From Amborella trichopoda (taxonomy: Eukaryota; Streptophyta; Magnoliopsida; Amborellales; Amborellaceae), in NCBI RefSeq assembly GCF_000471905.2, contig NW_006498608.1:5813356-5877355 (forward strand): a stretch of 64,000 nt of DNA. Direction: 5' to 3'. Numbering within the stretch: position 1 is the stretch's first letter; each line of letters starts with the position of its first letter. This document shows, in pieces, positions 1 through 14,400 of this stretch. The position numbers were made by a program, and so were the translations under genes. Below the pieces are notes generated by a model. The model saw nothing but the letters and a program-made list of their open reading frames with translations. It made no database searches and was not told the origin of the DNA.

Positions 1-60
1 AAATGGAACCCCACTTGCATCCATCTTTAAGATGGATGCTTTACACTTTTTGGACCGCAT
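1..60. repeat. Terminal part of a dispersed repeat (GATGGATGC family)
   Basis: The first 50 bases carry the motif CATCCATCTTTAAGATGGAT followed by GCTTTA, which also ends the repeats at about 32674-32914 and, inverted, 34120-34362. The window therefore opens inside, or just after, a third copy. Only the end is visible, so its length and orientation cannot be given. A 9-bp inverted pair, GGACCGCAT and ATGCGGTCC, follows at about 52-78 and could form a small hairpin. Confidence 0.55.
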
Positions 61-94
61 ATGTAGTCATGCGGTCCAGGCCAAATGAAACAAT

Positions 95-300
95 TTTCTT
101 TTTTATAATGTTTTATGTGGTCAATTTTAATGAAAAGAGAAGAATAGATATTAGATAACTAATCTTTAAAGAGAGAGGGAGAGCGCTCATTTTGGGAATT
201 TTCTCTCTCTCTACAGCAAAATTCCAAAGTCCCTAGGGCTTTTCTCTTGCGATTTTCCTCAGCGAATCCGGCCATAGGTCTGCCTTCCTTTAAAGTCCAA
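95..300 (+). promoter_or_regulatory. Probable core promoter and non-coding first exon of the signal peptide peptidase gene
   Basis: A TATAAT-like stretch lies near 104, followed by a GA-rich and then CT-rich leader (about 165-300). It ends in CAAGTAAGC, a good splice donor with GT at 301. No start codon in this stretch leads to the peptidase frame, so it reads as a 5' UTR exon joined to the exon carrying the ATG at 2461. A likely acceptor is the pyrimidine-rich TATACAG ending at about 2397. This is inference from splice-site quality only; no transcript evidence is available. Confidence 0.45.
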
Positions 301-2460
301 GTAAGCGTATTTCACTGCTTTTTAATTGCTTAATTTATTGTTGAAAAAATAGGTAAAAGTTATCTTTTTCCTTTTTTTTTTTTTTTGTGTTTTCCTGGTT
401 TTGCAATATATCTTCTTAAGAGCCTTGAATATTTTTTTGGAAAATGGGGTTGGGGTCGTGGTGGTAGTACCACTTATGCCCCAGCTAAGGTCTAGGTTTT
501 CATTCTCACTTAACACATTCAAAAAATCACTAATGTTTTCGAAAAAATGGGTAGGCGCTCTTCATCCCCACTGAATTACCCAAAAAAAAAAGCCTTGAAT
601 CTTTTGATTTGTGATCATCCAATCAATCCAATATCCATTATCTGGTAGTGCTTTTTGATAGTTATGCCCACATGGAAATGCTTTTTCTTGGGTTTTTACA
701 TGCCATTTGTGTGCTTTTTTCTGTGGTCTCTCTATCTAAAACTCATTGCCATTTTCTCCGAGTAAGACTTTTCTATTTTTAACCTTTTTTTTTTGATAAA
801 TGATTGAATGAACTTTGAAGTTGATATTATTACTTTATTAGGGGAAGTTGATATTATTACATTAATGGGGATATTTTGATCTAGGGATAATTGGATGGTC
901 CTCTGATATTAGGAATATCTAATTTTAAGCTTTTATGTAATTTATTGTGCTGATTTTTCAAAATAGAAATACCAAGCAGGAAAGAGATTTAAAAGTTGTT
1001 ATGAATAGTAGATTAAAATTTAGTTACTTACTTGAATGTTTCTGGCTGTTCCATATTTTTCTTTGTTTTCCCCCTTTTTCCTTATTTTCTAGATCTATAT
1101 ATATATATAAAATTTAGTATACCGTTAGTTTGGCCAGTCCAATTAGACTGGTGGCCTCACCGTTTAGTCAGCTGTCGGTCCCGACAACACTGAGATAAGT
1201 ACCACTTTAAGTGGACGTAGAATGGACAGATTACTGCTTTGCTTTAAATTTAGTGGAATTTATTGCATAATTGTTGCCTTGTAACTTTCACTATTCAGTT
1301 GTTCAACGAGTTCACATTCAGTGTGTGTAAATCTGATATCATCCTGAACAAAAATCAGTTGGAATAGATGATGTAATTCAATGTTAACGGAGAGATAGCA
1401 TATATATATATATATATTATTATCTTAAATAAGACAACCTGCATAGGGTTTAATGGAAATGCCCCAAATGGAGGCAGGAACATCATATCTTCGATGGTTG
1501 CCCACATTTTCCTAAGTGGGATACGGCCACCAATTTTGGCTGTATTTGCTTTAAATTCTGTACAGAAAATGGGACTCTTTGCCCGTGCCCAAGAGTGAAC
1601 ACTTCAGAGTTCTGAGTTTCAAAACTATGGGCTTATGCATCCTACCCCTTGATGATCTGTTAAACCTTAACCTTGAGAGCAGCTTGTATTCTCAAGGGTA
1701 GGGGCAGTTGCGTGAGAATGTCATATGGGCATTTAATGAACTTTCTCAAGCCCTTGGGATTTTTGCAATTTGATGATTGATGACCACATCACTTTTCTGT
1801 TGTCCTGAAAAGTTACCCCCGCAATCATAAGATGAGCGAGTTCTAGATCCAAATTTTCTTGGTGGGTAGGTGAAGAGATTTTGATTTTTTTGGGTCGGTA
1901 GCCGACATCATATAAGAGATTTTGAAATTTTTGTCAGAAGGAAGTGATTACCATCTCCCCCACACATTATGAAACCAATTCAGATGATGACTTGCTTGCG
2001 ATTATTCACTTATTGTTTTCTCTCTCCTTGTACACTGTGTTCAACTCGCGTTTATTCACTTTTTTTTTTTTCTCTCCTTGTACACTGTGTCCACTGGTGT
2101 ATGTGCCTGCGTGTGTGTGTGTGAAAAGAGGGGTCTGAGGAGTCAACTTTCTTCATTAAATCAAATAAGTTATGGGCATTGACAGTGGTTGTGTGTTGTG
2201 AGTGACAAACATGCGTAACATGATCAAAGGATGGTACTGAATCGAGAGATTAACAGAACATGACTGTGGAAGTGCTATTGAACCATCCAAAAATAAAATG
2301 CTATGATCGAATGCTCTTTCTTTTTCCATTCATTTAGTTATTTTTCTCTGCTGTCAGCCAATTCTTCTCATTTTCTCTAGTATGCCTTTATATACAGGAA
2401 AGAGGGGTCTTGGGGGTCAAATCTCTTCGTAGCTATAGCTCTTGATTCGGAGTATTAATT
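301..2460 (+). other. Probable 5' UTR intron of the peptidase gene
   Basis: AT-rich DNA without a plausible gene. It holds a (TA)n tract at about 1400-1420 and a repeated TTATTCACTTTTTTTT / CTCTCCTTGTACACTGTGT motif near 2005-2095 (two copies about 60 bp apart). The short reading frames in it look like chance. Confidence 0.4.
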
Positions 2461-5400
2461 ATGAAGATGGTTGAACGCATTGCGAATCTTGCATTAGCAG
2501 GTACCTCCTTTCGGTTGTTTCCTTTCTGGGTTGCCCTACATTTGCTTCATATTTTCATTGCAAATTAGATTTGTTGTTTAATCTTTGCTAATGATATCTA
2601 CCAGAGCACATACGTTTACATTCATTTTTTCAATTTTTTTCCCTAAACCTCTTTTGCCTTATTGAAGGTTCATTGGTTCAAAATTGGGTCTTTTTTACTG
2701 CAAAATGATATGCAATATATAGTTTTACTGGGTCCATGTGCATTTGTAGTGACATACATCGATAGTATTTTAGTTTGACATAATAAACTGTTTATTCAAG
2801 GACTACGCTTGTACTTGCCATAGTGTTCCTGAGTGTACTGGATCATAGAATTCCTATTTTCTTCATCTGGATCTTCTACAATGAAATGCTCCACCTTTTA
2901 TAGTTCTTATGGTAGATGAGGCATTGAGGAACTTCCTCATGTAATTTATTTTTGTTCTCGACTGATTACTAAAGGACATAGAGAAAGTAACTTTGTGACC
3001 AGAATTCTTCCAACGTAGAATACCTCAAACCCTCTCTACGAACTCACAGTGGTTTGGTTACTTCTTTTTAGGCAATGGTAGATGCAAAAGTTTGTCTTCT
3101 TATTCTTCCCTACCTTTCCCTGATCTTAGATTGTCAAATTTGAAAAAAGGTTGATTCTTCGCAATTTTGCTCGCTGCAGTTGTTGACTGTAAATCAAAGC
3201 CTGTTGGAACTAAACTGATTACTAGTGAACTTAGAAAGTGTTTGGTGGGGGGGGGGGGGGGGGGGTGGGTTGTGTGTGTGTTATGATGAACAAATATATT
3301 TTAGATTGGTCATGGCTATGGGATGGACAATGAAGAATCGGGAGATTTTGAAGTGAGTTTCTTCCCTTGAAAAGATGTACATGTTCTGGTATTAGATGAA
3401 TAAAATGTTTTTGGCTTGTCAAACTTTGTCAATATATTTTGTGATTTATGTAGGCCAATGTTAAGAAATAGATTAAAAATCTTCAAAGTAGATGGTGTAT
3501 TAGTATTTAACCCCCGCCCAAAAAAAAAGGAAAGAAAAAAGTCCAGTGTTGATGCTATTGGCTTGTTCTTGGTCTGACCTGGTTTTAGGAAGTCATTTAA
3601 AACCGGCATTTGCTCGTCCATGCTACACTAGTTTGCTCCCTTTCCTCACATGTGCCAGCGAATTTTTCTCCGTCTGCTTCTTGGATCATGTGGCGGGCCT
3701 ATCAACCACCCTGATGATCTATTCCATGAGGGTACTTATCCTCTATAAATTCCGCTCTTGCCCACCTAATGATATTCATTTATTCGGGAAAGCATATTCT
3801 ACCATCAAGGGACTCGAGAAGGACCAAACCAACTATCTAACAATTTATTGGAGTTCTCCCTTGAAACTTAGTAAATTCCCATTTACTCCCTTTCCCTTTA
3901 GAGGACTTGTGAACCCTGCTCTACTGATCTCTTGGTAGATCTCTCACTCCTACTGGGCCATGTTTCCTTACATCCAGGACCGAAGGAGAATGCACAAAAT
4001 GCCCATTCATCAAAAACATTAGAAAGAAAAGACTATCCTCATTCAAAGGAGGCGTTCTTTATTGCGCACACTATAGTTTCATGCTTTGTGCTGCCCAAAA
4101 GTGCATGTCGGCACGTGTGTGTGTTTCTATGTGACAGCCAGAATGAGTTTCAGTGGCATCTTTGGACGCCACGTGTTACCCTCATTTTGGTGTGCATGTA
4201 TAGCTAAAATGCTGCCGCTTTGTGAATGAAGGAAATCTGAAATTATGAGTTTTCACCCAAACGTAAAAGTGGTGCTTATGATGAAACTCCATACGAAAAT
4301 TCACACAAACACATGCAGTGGCCAAACAAGCGGGACAATCATTGCATTAAAAGGCAGCAGGCCTTGAAAATGTGAAAACTTGGAAGGTTGAACAGAAGAT
4401 TTGATGTAGTTCTGTGCATTATAATGCTGTATGACACATTTCGACAAAAAGCAAATTTGTTGGAACATATTATGATCTGTTGGTTTTTATAGTGCACATT
4501 ATTAAGAAATTTTTTTCTGCTTAACTTTTTGAGAGCTGAGGCCTTTTTTTAATTTAACAAATCATCTTCTGCAAGCAGATTAATAAGGTTAATAAGATTT
4601 CTAAGTCCTTACAGGTTTGTCAGTTGCACCCCTTGTTGTCAAAGTCGATCCAAATATTAATGTAGTTTTGACTGCATGCCTGACTGTTTTTGTTGGTTGC
4701 CATCGCTCTATCAAGCCAACACCACCTTCAGTAAGTGGAATTTACAGCATTATTTATTTTATTTTGAGCTTTTTTTTTTTTTTGAATGCTGGTTATTGAA
4801 TTCTTGATTCTTGAGTTAAACATGGCTTTTCGTAATGCCTGTAGGAGACGATGTCAAAGGAGCATGCCATGCGATTTCCTTTGGTTGGCAGTGCAATGCT
4901 TTTGTCGTTGTTCTTACTCTTCAAATTCTTGTCGAAAGACTTGGTTAACGCTGTACTTACATGCTACTTCTTTGTACTTGGGATCATTGCCCTCTCGTAT
5001 GTGTTATCTGAATGCACTTATATGATTTTGTCATTAACTATTAGATTTGGAATTATGTTCCAACATTTGCTATGTTATCTGATGTCATAATGTATTGACT
5101 TCGCAGTGCGACATTGTTACCTGCAATAAAGCGATTTCTTCCGAAACAATGGAATGACGATGTCATTGAGTGGCATCTCCCGTATTTCCATTGTATGTTG
5201 TATCCCTTGTCTGTCCTTTTCTGATTTACTTTGGAGATCCATTTGGCAATCTTTCAGTTTTAGACTTCTTGTTATTTTTCTCTAAATTATTTGTGGTTTG
5301 CACTACTTAAATGCTTCTTGAAGTGTCTTTTGTCTTCTTGTGAAGTGGTCAGTGTGGTATTGACCTTGTTAATTTTTAGAAATATTATTAACATTATTAT

Positions 5401-8400
5401 GTAGTTAATACCCCTAGTAAAGGGTCAGTCCTTGAATTATGCCAGGTTGGAAAAAGAAAATTTGATGACAAAATCGAAGTAGGCTGGGAATTCATTTCTT
5501 TTTTTTGGTTTGTACTTGCTTAAACCGAACCTAAATAGTTGGGAAAAGGCTCTGATGATGATGACAACTTGTTTAAAATCTTCATCAGTTGATTACCTTC
5601 TTTTGTAAGGGTGCTTTGATGATTAATCTGTTGTTCGTCTTGTATCATGTGGATTGTACTGTTTGTATGTTCTTTGGAAAGTTATCATAATCCTTGGAAT
5701 TAGTTTAAATTTGGAATTAGTTGTAATCTGTACACATTCTTTACTCAGCTGTTGGAGTGGAGTTTACAAAGTCTCAGGTTGTTGCGGCAATTCCAGGAAC
5801 CTTTTTTTGTGTTTGGTATGCCTTGAGGAAGCATTGGCTTGCGAACAATATATTGGGTTTAGCATTTTGCATTCAGGTTTGTAGATGTTCCTGCCTATGA
5901 TTTCACATTTTGTATATGGGTTTAATGAGCCTTCGTTGCTTGACAAGTAATGTATTTCTGCTTAATATTCTCATGGATCACAATCATAGCACTTGCTCGC
6001 TTTTTCTTTGATGATATGTTTGTAGATTATTATTTTTATTTTTGAGTATGTTCACTAGATTATTCTTTTTCTTCTTCATCATATGGACATCCTTGAATGA
6101 AGTTTGATTTATCCACATACTCTGAGAGTTTTACGCTTTAGAAATTTTTTCATTAGCTCTCAAAGATGAAGATTTCTCCAATTCCCTTAAGCCATTTTGA
6201 CATGGCATGCAGTAGATGCTTTATATAATGACCATCCTCCTTTTCCTATTGGTGATTCCATATTCACCTATTTTGGTCCTACCCATCTCGTCTTGGTTAT
6301 TGGGTGGGGATGGTTAATGATAAAGATTTAAATGACCTAATAGTCCCCAAAATTAAGGTGCAGCAATTTTGTTTCCCTCAAGGATCTTGCAGTCAAATGG
6401 CCTTATGAGTCGCGGCTTGGTGTTACAATTCATTGCCCAACTGGCTTGCCGGAGATCACCTCAAGTTATGCCAGGAGCGGTGGGGAAATGGGAGAGGACA
6501 CTGTTTTGGTTCCTGGAAGGACCAAAAGTCATCCCTATTCTTAAATGCATAAAATTTGCCTTCTAGATAGTTATTTCTGGGGACATACTACTGTTTTATG
6601 TGGAAAATCTGAGTTCCTTCTTGTGGTGGCTGGTTCTAGATGCACATCTGATTCTCTTATCCACTGCCATCTATACTATATTATTAAGCTGTAGTTAAAG
6701 GTTGGACATGTGTCGCAAGAATGGAAGGGAATCCTATCCCTAGAGAGGTGGTAGGGCATGTGACCTTGAAAGAGAGGGAGTTAAGGGCGAACTATATAAG
6801 GGTAAATGGGGGGTTTTTAGAGATAAACATAATTGTTTTCTAATATAAGGTATAGAAAAGCATAAATTACCATAATGAATACTAACTTGATTGTGAAAGT
6901 ATTGTTTCATATTTTTATTATATTATTAATGATCACAAATAACATAAAATTTGCCTTCTAGATACTTATTTCTGGGGACACTATACAGTTTTTTGTGGAA
7001 AATCTGAGTTCCTTCTTGTTGGTGGCTGGTAGTAGATGCACATCTGATTCTCTTATCCACTGCCATCTATAGTATATCATTAAGCTGTAGTTAAGGGTTG
7101 GACAGGTGTCGCAAGTACGGAAGGGAATCGTATCCCTGGAGAGTTGGTAGGGCATGTGACCTTGAAAGAGAGGGAGTTTAGGGCGAACTATACAGGGTAA
7201 ATGGGTTTTTTTGAGATAAATATATTTGAATATAAAGTATAGAAAGATAAGCATAAATTTACTTACCCAAAAAGAGACAAGTATAAATTACCATAATGAA
7301 TACTAACTTGATTGTAAAAGTATTGTTTGATATTATTATATTATTAATGATCACAAATCACGTAATATATGATAGCATACTCGCACACTCGCACCCTCGA
7401 TTAAATATATAATAATAAACATTCTAAACGTTATGATATATCGGTAAAACCCTACTACATAAATCAAGATAATATTGTACTATGAATGCCCTGATAATTA
7501 TTACCATAGGGGTCAGCTGATTATAATTAATAGTTTTAACTATGTTCATCAATAAAAAGAAACCATAAAAACTTAATAAGCTCAGAAGGTAGCTGCCTTT
7601 CTATGGTTTTCAAGCACCCTTTAAGAAAGTTCTTTTCTCATCGCATCCACGAGCGGTTGTGATTCTTCACTGAAGCTAGAGGAGTCTGAGACGAGCCAGC
7701 ACCGAAGATCAAACTCTTGTGGACATGCCGCCCTCCAAAGGTGTACAAATTTTCAAATCCCTATGGTATAGGGTAAAACATATTATGAACACTGGGAGCA
7801 AAAGTTTGTCCACTATGACATATTATTTAAATATCATGTTATGAGTATGCACCGTTAACTCTCTATGATATATAATTTTAACATAAATATACCAATAGGA
7901 TTTAAATTGTCATATTAAATGATTCTATTATAATTATTATCAGAATAATCATGGTAATGAGGATTTTTATAAGAGTTACCAATATTACTATAGATGAATC
8001 ATAATATACTGTAATCTAATAGTTGTTATATAAATTCTGTCACGATTAAATTATTGAAGACGCAAATATCTTGTTCCTTAAGATACATGCACATTATAAT
8101 TAAAATGATCAAAATATTATAGGAGATTACATTTTTCTCATATTGTACTATGCGTATATCTTCATTATTCTATAATAGTAATTTCTAATCATACAAATCA
8201 CCATTACTTAGTTAATGGTAATCAGTGCATAGTATGAATTCATTGATATTAATATCTTATAATTTCAAATTATTATTGATCTATGCTTTTCCTAATAATA
8301 TCCCATTTGTTTCTCATAAAGATTTTCATGATGAAATGATTTCTCTTTCTACCAGTTTTTTTTTTTTTTTTGCATGCATGATTATGCATGGTATGTACAT

Positions 8401-11400
8401 TACTTCTTGAAAGTAATTTTTAGAAATATGCAATTTTCTTATAAGATGATGCACAAAGAAGAGAAAATCTGATAGTTTCTTGAATGATTGAAATTAAGTG
8501 GGTCCCAAAGCCTCATTTTTTTTCTTTACCGGTTTCTCTAAGGTTGTTTTTTATAGTTATTTTATGAACTCAGCATACTTTAAGAGTGAGATTCAAATAA
8601 CGAGGGAAAGAGATTTTTAGAAAGAAAAATGGTGAAAATATTGCAAAAGAAATGATGTAGGGAAGATAGGAAACAAAGAATTAAAATAAAATAATAATAA
8701 ATGGTGAAAGAATAAAGTCTCTCTCAGGGTCTGGAAGGAAATCTACCCCAAAGATTTCTTCACAAGACCAAAAACATATTCTTTCTTCACATGATAAGGC
8801 CCCTCTCCAAGAGGGCGCTTATCCCTTTAGATCAAGAATTTAAGTAACTAAAACCCCCTAGAAAGCTCCTACGAAATCCTAGCCATCCATTTTATTTAAT
8901 CCTAACCCCTAATAAAACAAGAAATAACAACTAAAATAAAAAGAACAATCAAACACAATAAAAACTTACTAAACCCAAATAACCTAAAGTAGAAGACTAC
9001 TAAAAGTAAGCTGTAAATCCCCAAAATATAACCCTTAATTCTCGTAAGTAAAATCCGTAAAAAAAGGCCAAATTAGGCCATCCCATACCTGCCTCAATCT
9101 CCTCTGGTTGGAGAATATTCGTCCTCGAGTTTCGAAGAGGGTTAAGATGAAATCTAAATTAAATCTACATCCTTCTTTTGCCTTTCTTGTTTTGGCTCTG
9201 AAAGAATGAATGTGATACAATCGAGATTATTGGAGCGAGATTATTGAGCTGGATTTTTTATGGAGCTGTCGGATCTCGGTCAGAAGTAGTGTTAAATTAG
9301 CAATTATTTTATTTTATTTTTTTTACTTTTCTCTTTATTTTTTAAACAAGTTTTATTTTAGTAAGATGTTTTTTATTTTGGAAGGGTTAATCGTTCTTTT
9401 TAGTAGGTCTAAATTTTTCTTTTTTTACATGAATTTTAAGAGATAAGGGCACTGGCGCCTGCAGTGCCCCTCTGGCACTGATAGACCAACGCCTTCGTCT
9501 ATCACTTGAATTTGTTGATTCATGGTGTCGAGTGCTTGCACTTGAGATCCTATGACTCGACCAGTAGATGGTGGCCATTGTTGGTCGGGAATAGATTAGG
9601 TTGCGGTAAAGATGAAGATGTGTTTCTTTTGAAAGGGTAGGTCTTTAGAGAGCTAAAGCTCTTTTAGAGAGATAGGCCATCACGTTTTTTTAGTACAATG
9701 ATGTTTTGGTGGGATAAAAAGGTGCACGTAAATATGGGGGATGGAATTTGGTGAATGAAAAAAGTAAGATATCGGAAGTGAAAGAAGCTTTGAAGATGGG
9801 AAAGGCTTTAGGATCATTGGTATCTTGTCCGAGGTTTGGAAGTGCATGGGGGAGATCGGTATTGACTGGCTAACCAAGTTGTTCTATAAGGTGTGGGAAC
9901 AAAGAAATTGCCAAATGAATGGAGGAAAAGTATTGTGTTACTTATCTACAAGAACAAGGAGGCATACAGAATTTATACAAACCATCGAGGGATCAAATTT
10001 ATGAGCCACACTATGAAGCTATGGGAGAGAGTGACTTAGCAATGACTAAAGCATGAAATGAATGAATTAAAAAATCAACTCTTTTTATCCCACGGATGTC
10101 AACAATTGAGGCTGTTTTCCTACTTAGGCAACTGATTGAGAAGTTTTGGACGAAGGAAAAAAACCTCCACATGATTTTTATTGATCTAGAGAAAGCTTAT
10201 GAATGACATTCCAAACAGAAAACAGAAAGATATTAAAGCCAGAAGAAATTAAAACATTAGGTGGATATAAACATCAAACGGAAGACATGCTGAAAGCAAG
10301 AACAACAGATGAAGAAAGAAAGCAAGCACACAAGAACTACAAGGCTGAGAGGCTCTAGAAGCACCCTGCCGTTTACAATGCCTCATGAGGCCTTTTATAG
10401 ACTCCGGACGTGAAAGCCGGACTTCAAATAAAATTAAAAGCAAACAACTTGGCCAGGACAGCTGGCATCTGGAAACAGTAAAAAGTGAACAGTACAAAGC
10501 AAAAGTATATCTACAGTAACAGACAGGTGGGTCTGACAGAATAGTGTTCCACAGTGTCTGCCGACAAAATAGTGCTCCACAGTGTCTATCGACAAAATAG
10601 TGCTGCCGACAAAATAGTGATCCGCAGTGTCTCAGTCTGTATCTGGATACATGTCGTATGGATAACCGTTTGAGTCGTAGCTTCCTGCAGATGGGCTATG
10701 AGAAGGTCCACTGTATGAGTCATCACTTGAGCTATCAGTTGGTGCATCTTCTGGTGGTGGATGGTCAGCAAGCCAATGGTAAAGTTGGTGGAGTAAAGCT
10801 GCTCCTCGAGGGGCATTCCATACTTCTTGTCCTGTATAAACATGCAAAGGAATAGTGTCTAGAGAGACTCTGTTAATGTAACACATTGTAGCTTTGAGCT
10901 CAGACCAAATTTCTGCATTATTAGGCCAGAAATTAAGGAGATCAGAATCATACCATCCAATAGTTTCTATAAGGGGATGTTGGGTGATATAGGTATAATC
11001 TGGATAAAGAAGCGGTTTGAGAGTTTGGTGGAAACTGATAACAACATAAGGTTTCAGAAAGGGTCTGAAAGAATCCATCCAGTGAGTGTAATGGTAATGT
11101 TTTAGGAGGAATTTATAAAAATTCAAGGCTCTGGGATTATGGTGCATATAATTATTCCATTGAAGAAAATGGCAGTGCCTTAGGTAGGAAATGAGTTTTT
11201 TTACATGGGATATAAAACAAATATGGTGGTTTTGGGTTAAGTACCATAAGAGGCAGAGTACTTCTTTAGGCATGTTATAATAATGCTTGGTTTCAAAGAG
11301 GCTAAGATAAGGGTAAGATGGATGGCATCGAATTCCATGCATGCAATCTCCATGATTTCTTAAGACTATTTCATGCATTTTCTGTTGCATTTGGTCACTT

Positions 11401-14400
11401 CTAGAAGCTAGAGTTTTATCCAGAATCAATTCTATTTCATCGGGAAGGTCATGATCTGTGTTATCAATGCTGATAATGGCTCCTGTGAAAGGAATGACTG
11501 AGAAATTTGATTGTTTTGAAAATTGCCGCCGAGAAAACATATCAGCTAACACATTGTTTTTTCCTGAAATGTGTTTATATTCGAAATCCCATTGAGAAAA
11601 CCAATTCGACCAACGTAGAAGTTGGGGATTTGGTAATATTTTGTTTTTAAACTTCAGCATATGTTGGAAAGCAGATAAGTCCATTTCAACCAGAAATCTG
11701 TAACCAATAAGGTGGAATTGGAACTTTTCTATTCCACGTTTTACAGCCAGAATTTCTTTAAAAGTGGAATGGTAGTGTAATTCAGACTGTTTAAATTTTC
11801 CACTTTTATAACCACAAATCATCCTTGTTTTGTCAATTTCCTCAAGAAGAATGCAAGCCCAAAATTCATCTGAGGCGTCTGTTTGCAAAATCCGTTTTTC
11901 AGAAGAGGGTATTTTTAATGAAGGCAAATTTTTGGAAATGGATTTCAGTGCGCGAACACTCTCAGTTTGCTTATAAGTCCATGGTGGTGCTTTCTTTTTT
12001 AAGAGCAAATAAAGAGGGCTGGTATGGAGAGATAATCTTGGAATAAAGGGTGACATATAATTGACAATGCCAAGAAATTGCTGTATTTGTTTAACAGAGG
12101 ATAAGGTATCAGGGAATTCTGGCAAGTGATTGGCAATATGAGGTTGAAGTTTGTACATCCCATTATGAAAATGCATTCCAAGGAAATCAATTTCAGTAGC
12201 AGCAAAGACACATTTTTTTTCAGAAAGCATAATGCCAAATTGACAACAGAGAGAGTGGAATTTGGTTAACAAATTGATATGGCTTTGCAAGTTTGGAGAG
12301 AATAAGAGAATGTCATCAACATATATCAGAGTTTGTGTTGAGATGAGTTCAAAGATGGTAGTTAAAACCTTTTGAAAATAAGTTGGTGCATTTTTTAAAC
12401 CAAAAGGCATGACAGTCCACTGAAAATGGTAATTTGGTAAACAAAAAGCTGTTTTGTGTCTGTCATCTGGATGTATCCCTATTTGCCAAAAACCAGATTT
12501 TAAATCAAACTTTGAAAATATATGTGCATGAGAAATTTGAGAAAATAATGCAGTTTGGTTGGGCAAAGGGAATTTATCATCAGCAAGAAAAGAGTTTAAG
12601 GGTTGGTAGTTGATTACCAATCTAAGTTTCCCTCTAACTTGTTCTGCTCTTTTATTGACATAAAAAGCTTCACAAGCCCATGGGGAGCTAGTTGGTTCAA
12701 TTAATCCTTCCTTAATCAAGTCATGTATTTCTTGCTTTACCTGTTCTAACATTGCAGGATTAAGTCCTCTGTGCGAGGCTTTTGTGGGGTTTATGTCTTC
12801 ATTCCTTTTGAACGGAAGTTTGACATAGAAGTTTTGGTTTCTCTATAAAGGATTTGTGCATTTTTTCAAAAATTCTGAAAGAGAGGTAGCACAACAATCA
12901 GAAACAATTTTATCTTTGACCTGTTCTAAGGTTAAAGGTTGATCTAGACTGGCTATCCATGGGAGTGTGAGGTTTCTATAGTGCAGACCTTTGGAAGTCC
13001 AGTGCAGTTTTACCTGGTGTAGTACATCAAATCCGATCAGGAGGTCTTTGTTGGGTAAAAATGATCCTAAGAGTCTATGTTGGATGACAACTTTTGGAAA
13101 AAGTTTTATGAGAATAGGTTTGCTGATCTGGGTGATAGTAAACTTTTCTCCATTGGCAGCTCTGAAGGACTGGGTACAATTTTCCCAAAATTGTTTAGGT
13201 AGCAGATCAGGTTTTAATATGCTTGCAGATGCGCCAGTATCAAAAAAGGCAGGGAGGGTAAGTGGTTTGGAATAGTGTTCATGCAGGAGTTGAACCAAGG
13301 CTATTGGGGTTGGTTGACAGAGTGGATAGGAGTCAGCAGGTATTTGGTTTAGAGGTTCAGGGGAATATTCAGGGGGACAAAATACCTCAGGTATGACTGA
13401 ATTTGAGATTTCATTAAGCTCAGAGTCCACTGTGTAGGAGATTGAGATCAAAGTCTCATCATTGTGTTCATCATCCAGCGAAAATACTGATTCCAAATCT
13501 TCATTAACAGATTCGTCTAGTACCTGTGAAAGAAGATGGATGAGCTTCTTCTTTTTCTGTTGGTTGGGACAATTCTTTGCAAAATGTCCTTGTTGGCCAC
13601 AAACATAACATCGGTCTCCTTTGGTTCGATGCTTTCGGAATTTGGATCGTCGAAGTAATTTATAAGTTTTGAATTTTTTTTCTTTTCTTGTGGTCCATGG
13701 TATGACCATATTTCTGTTTTGCTTTTCTTCCAAGAGAAGGACATGTACAATGTTTCTCAGTGTCACATTTAATCTTTAAATACGGCTTGTCACAGGATTT
13801 GCTAAGAAGATACTTGTTTTTCTCCATTTGCTTGACAAATTCTACTTGGTTACATAGCCGTTCTAAAGCATGTATAACAAACTGGTAAATTTCTCCAAAA
13901 CTAACAGTTTGAATTGTGAGTCCTTGGTTTTCCATTGTCTTGGTGGCCTCTTTGCCCAAAGTAGGAGGAATAGATTCTAAATAATATTGCTTGAGATTGA
14001 CATCATCGATTCCTCCAATTTTATGGTATTTTTTGTTCATTTCCATAAAATGTTTTTCCAGATCATGCCGTTTGAAAGAAAAAAATATAAGTTAGAAGAA
14101 TTCTTCTCTTGCAGTAATCTGTTCACGTCTGACTGGTCCTGTGAATTCAGCAATGAGATAGCTGAAAAATTCAATAATGGATTGACTGTTTCTTAATTGA
14201 GTTTACCTGTATTCTCCAAGGCTGACATACCAGTCAAATAGTCTTCCACGAAACCGAACAATGACTTTCGCAATTGTGTTGGTCAAAGTATTTGCTGGAT
14301 TTAACATTTCCGCATGCATCCATCCTTGAATTTCTTTGAATCTGTCTATCCATTTCGAAGGAGGGATGTCATCTATGGTAAAGCCTTTTGAGGAATCTCC

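Noticed and set aside
3546-4207. Two open stretches (130 and 91 codons) that might be genes
   Set aside because: They lie inside SPP intron 1, have no recognisable protein family, and composition is that of random open DNA.
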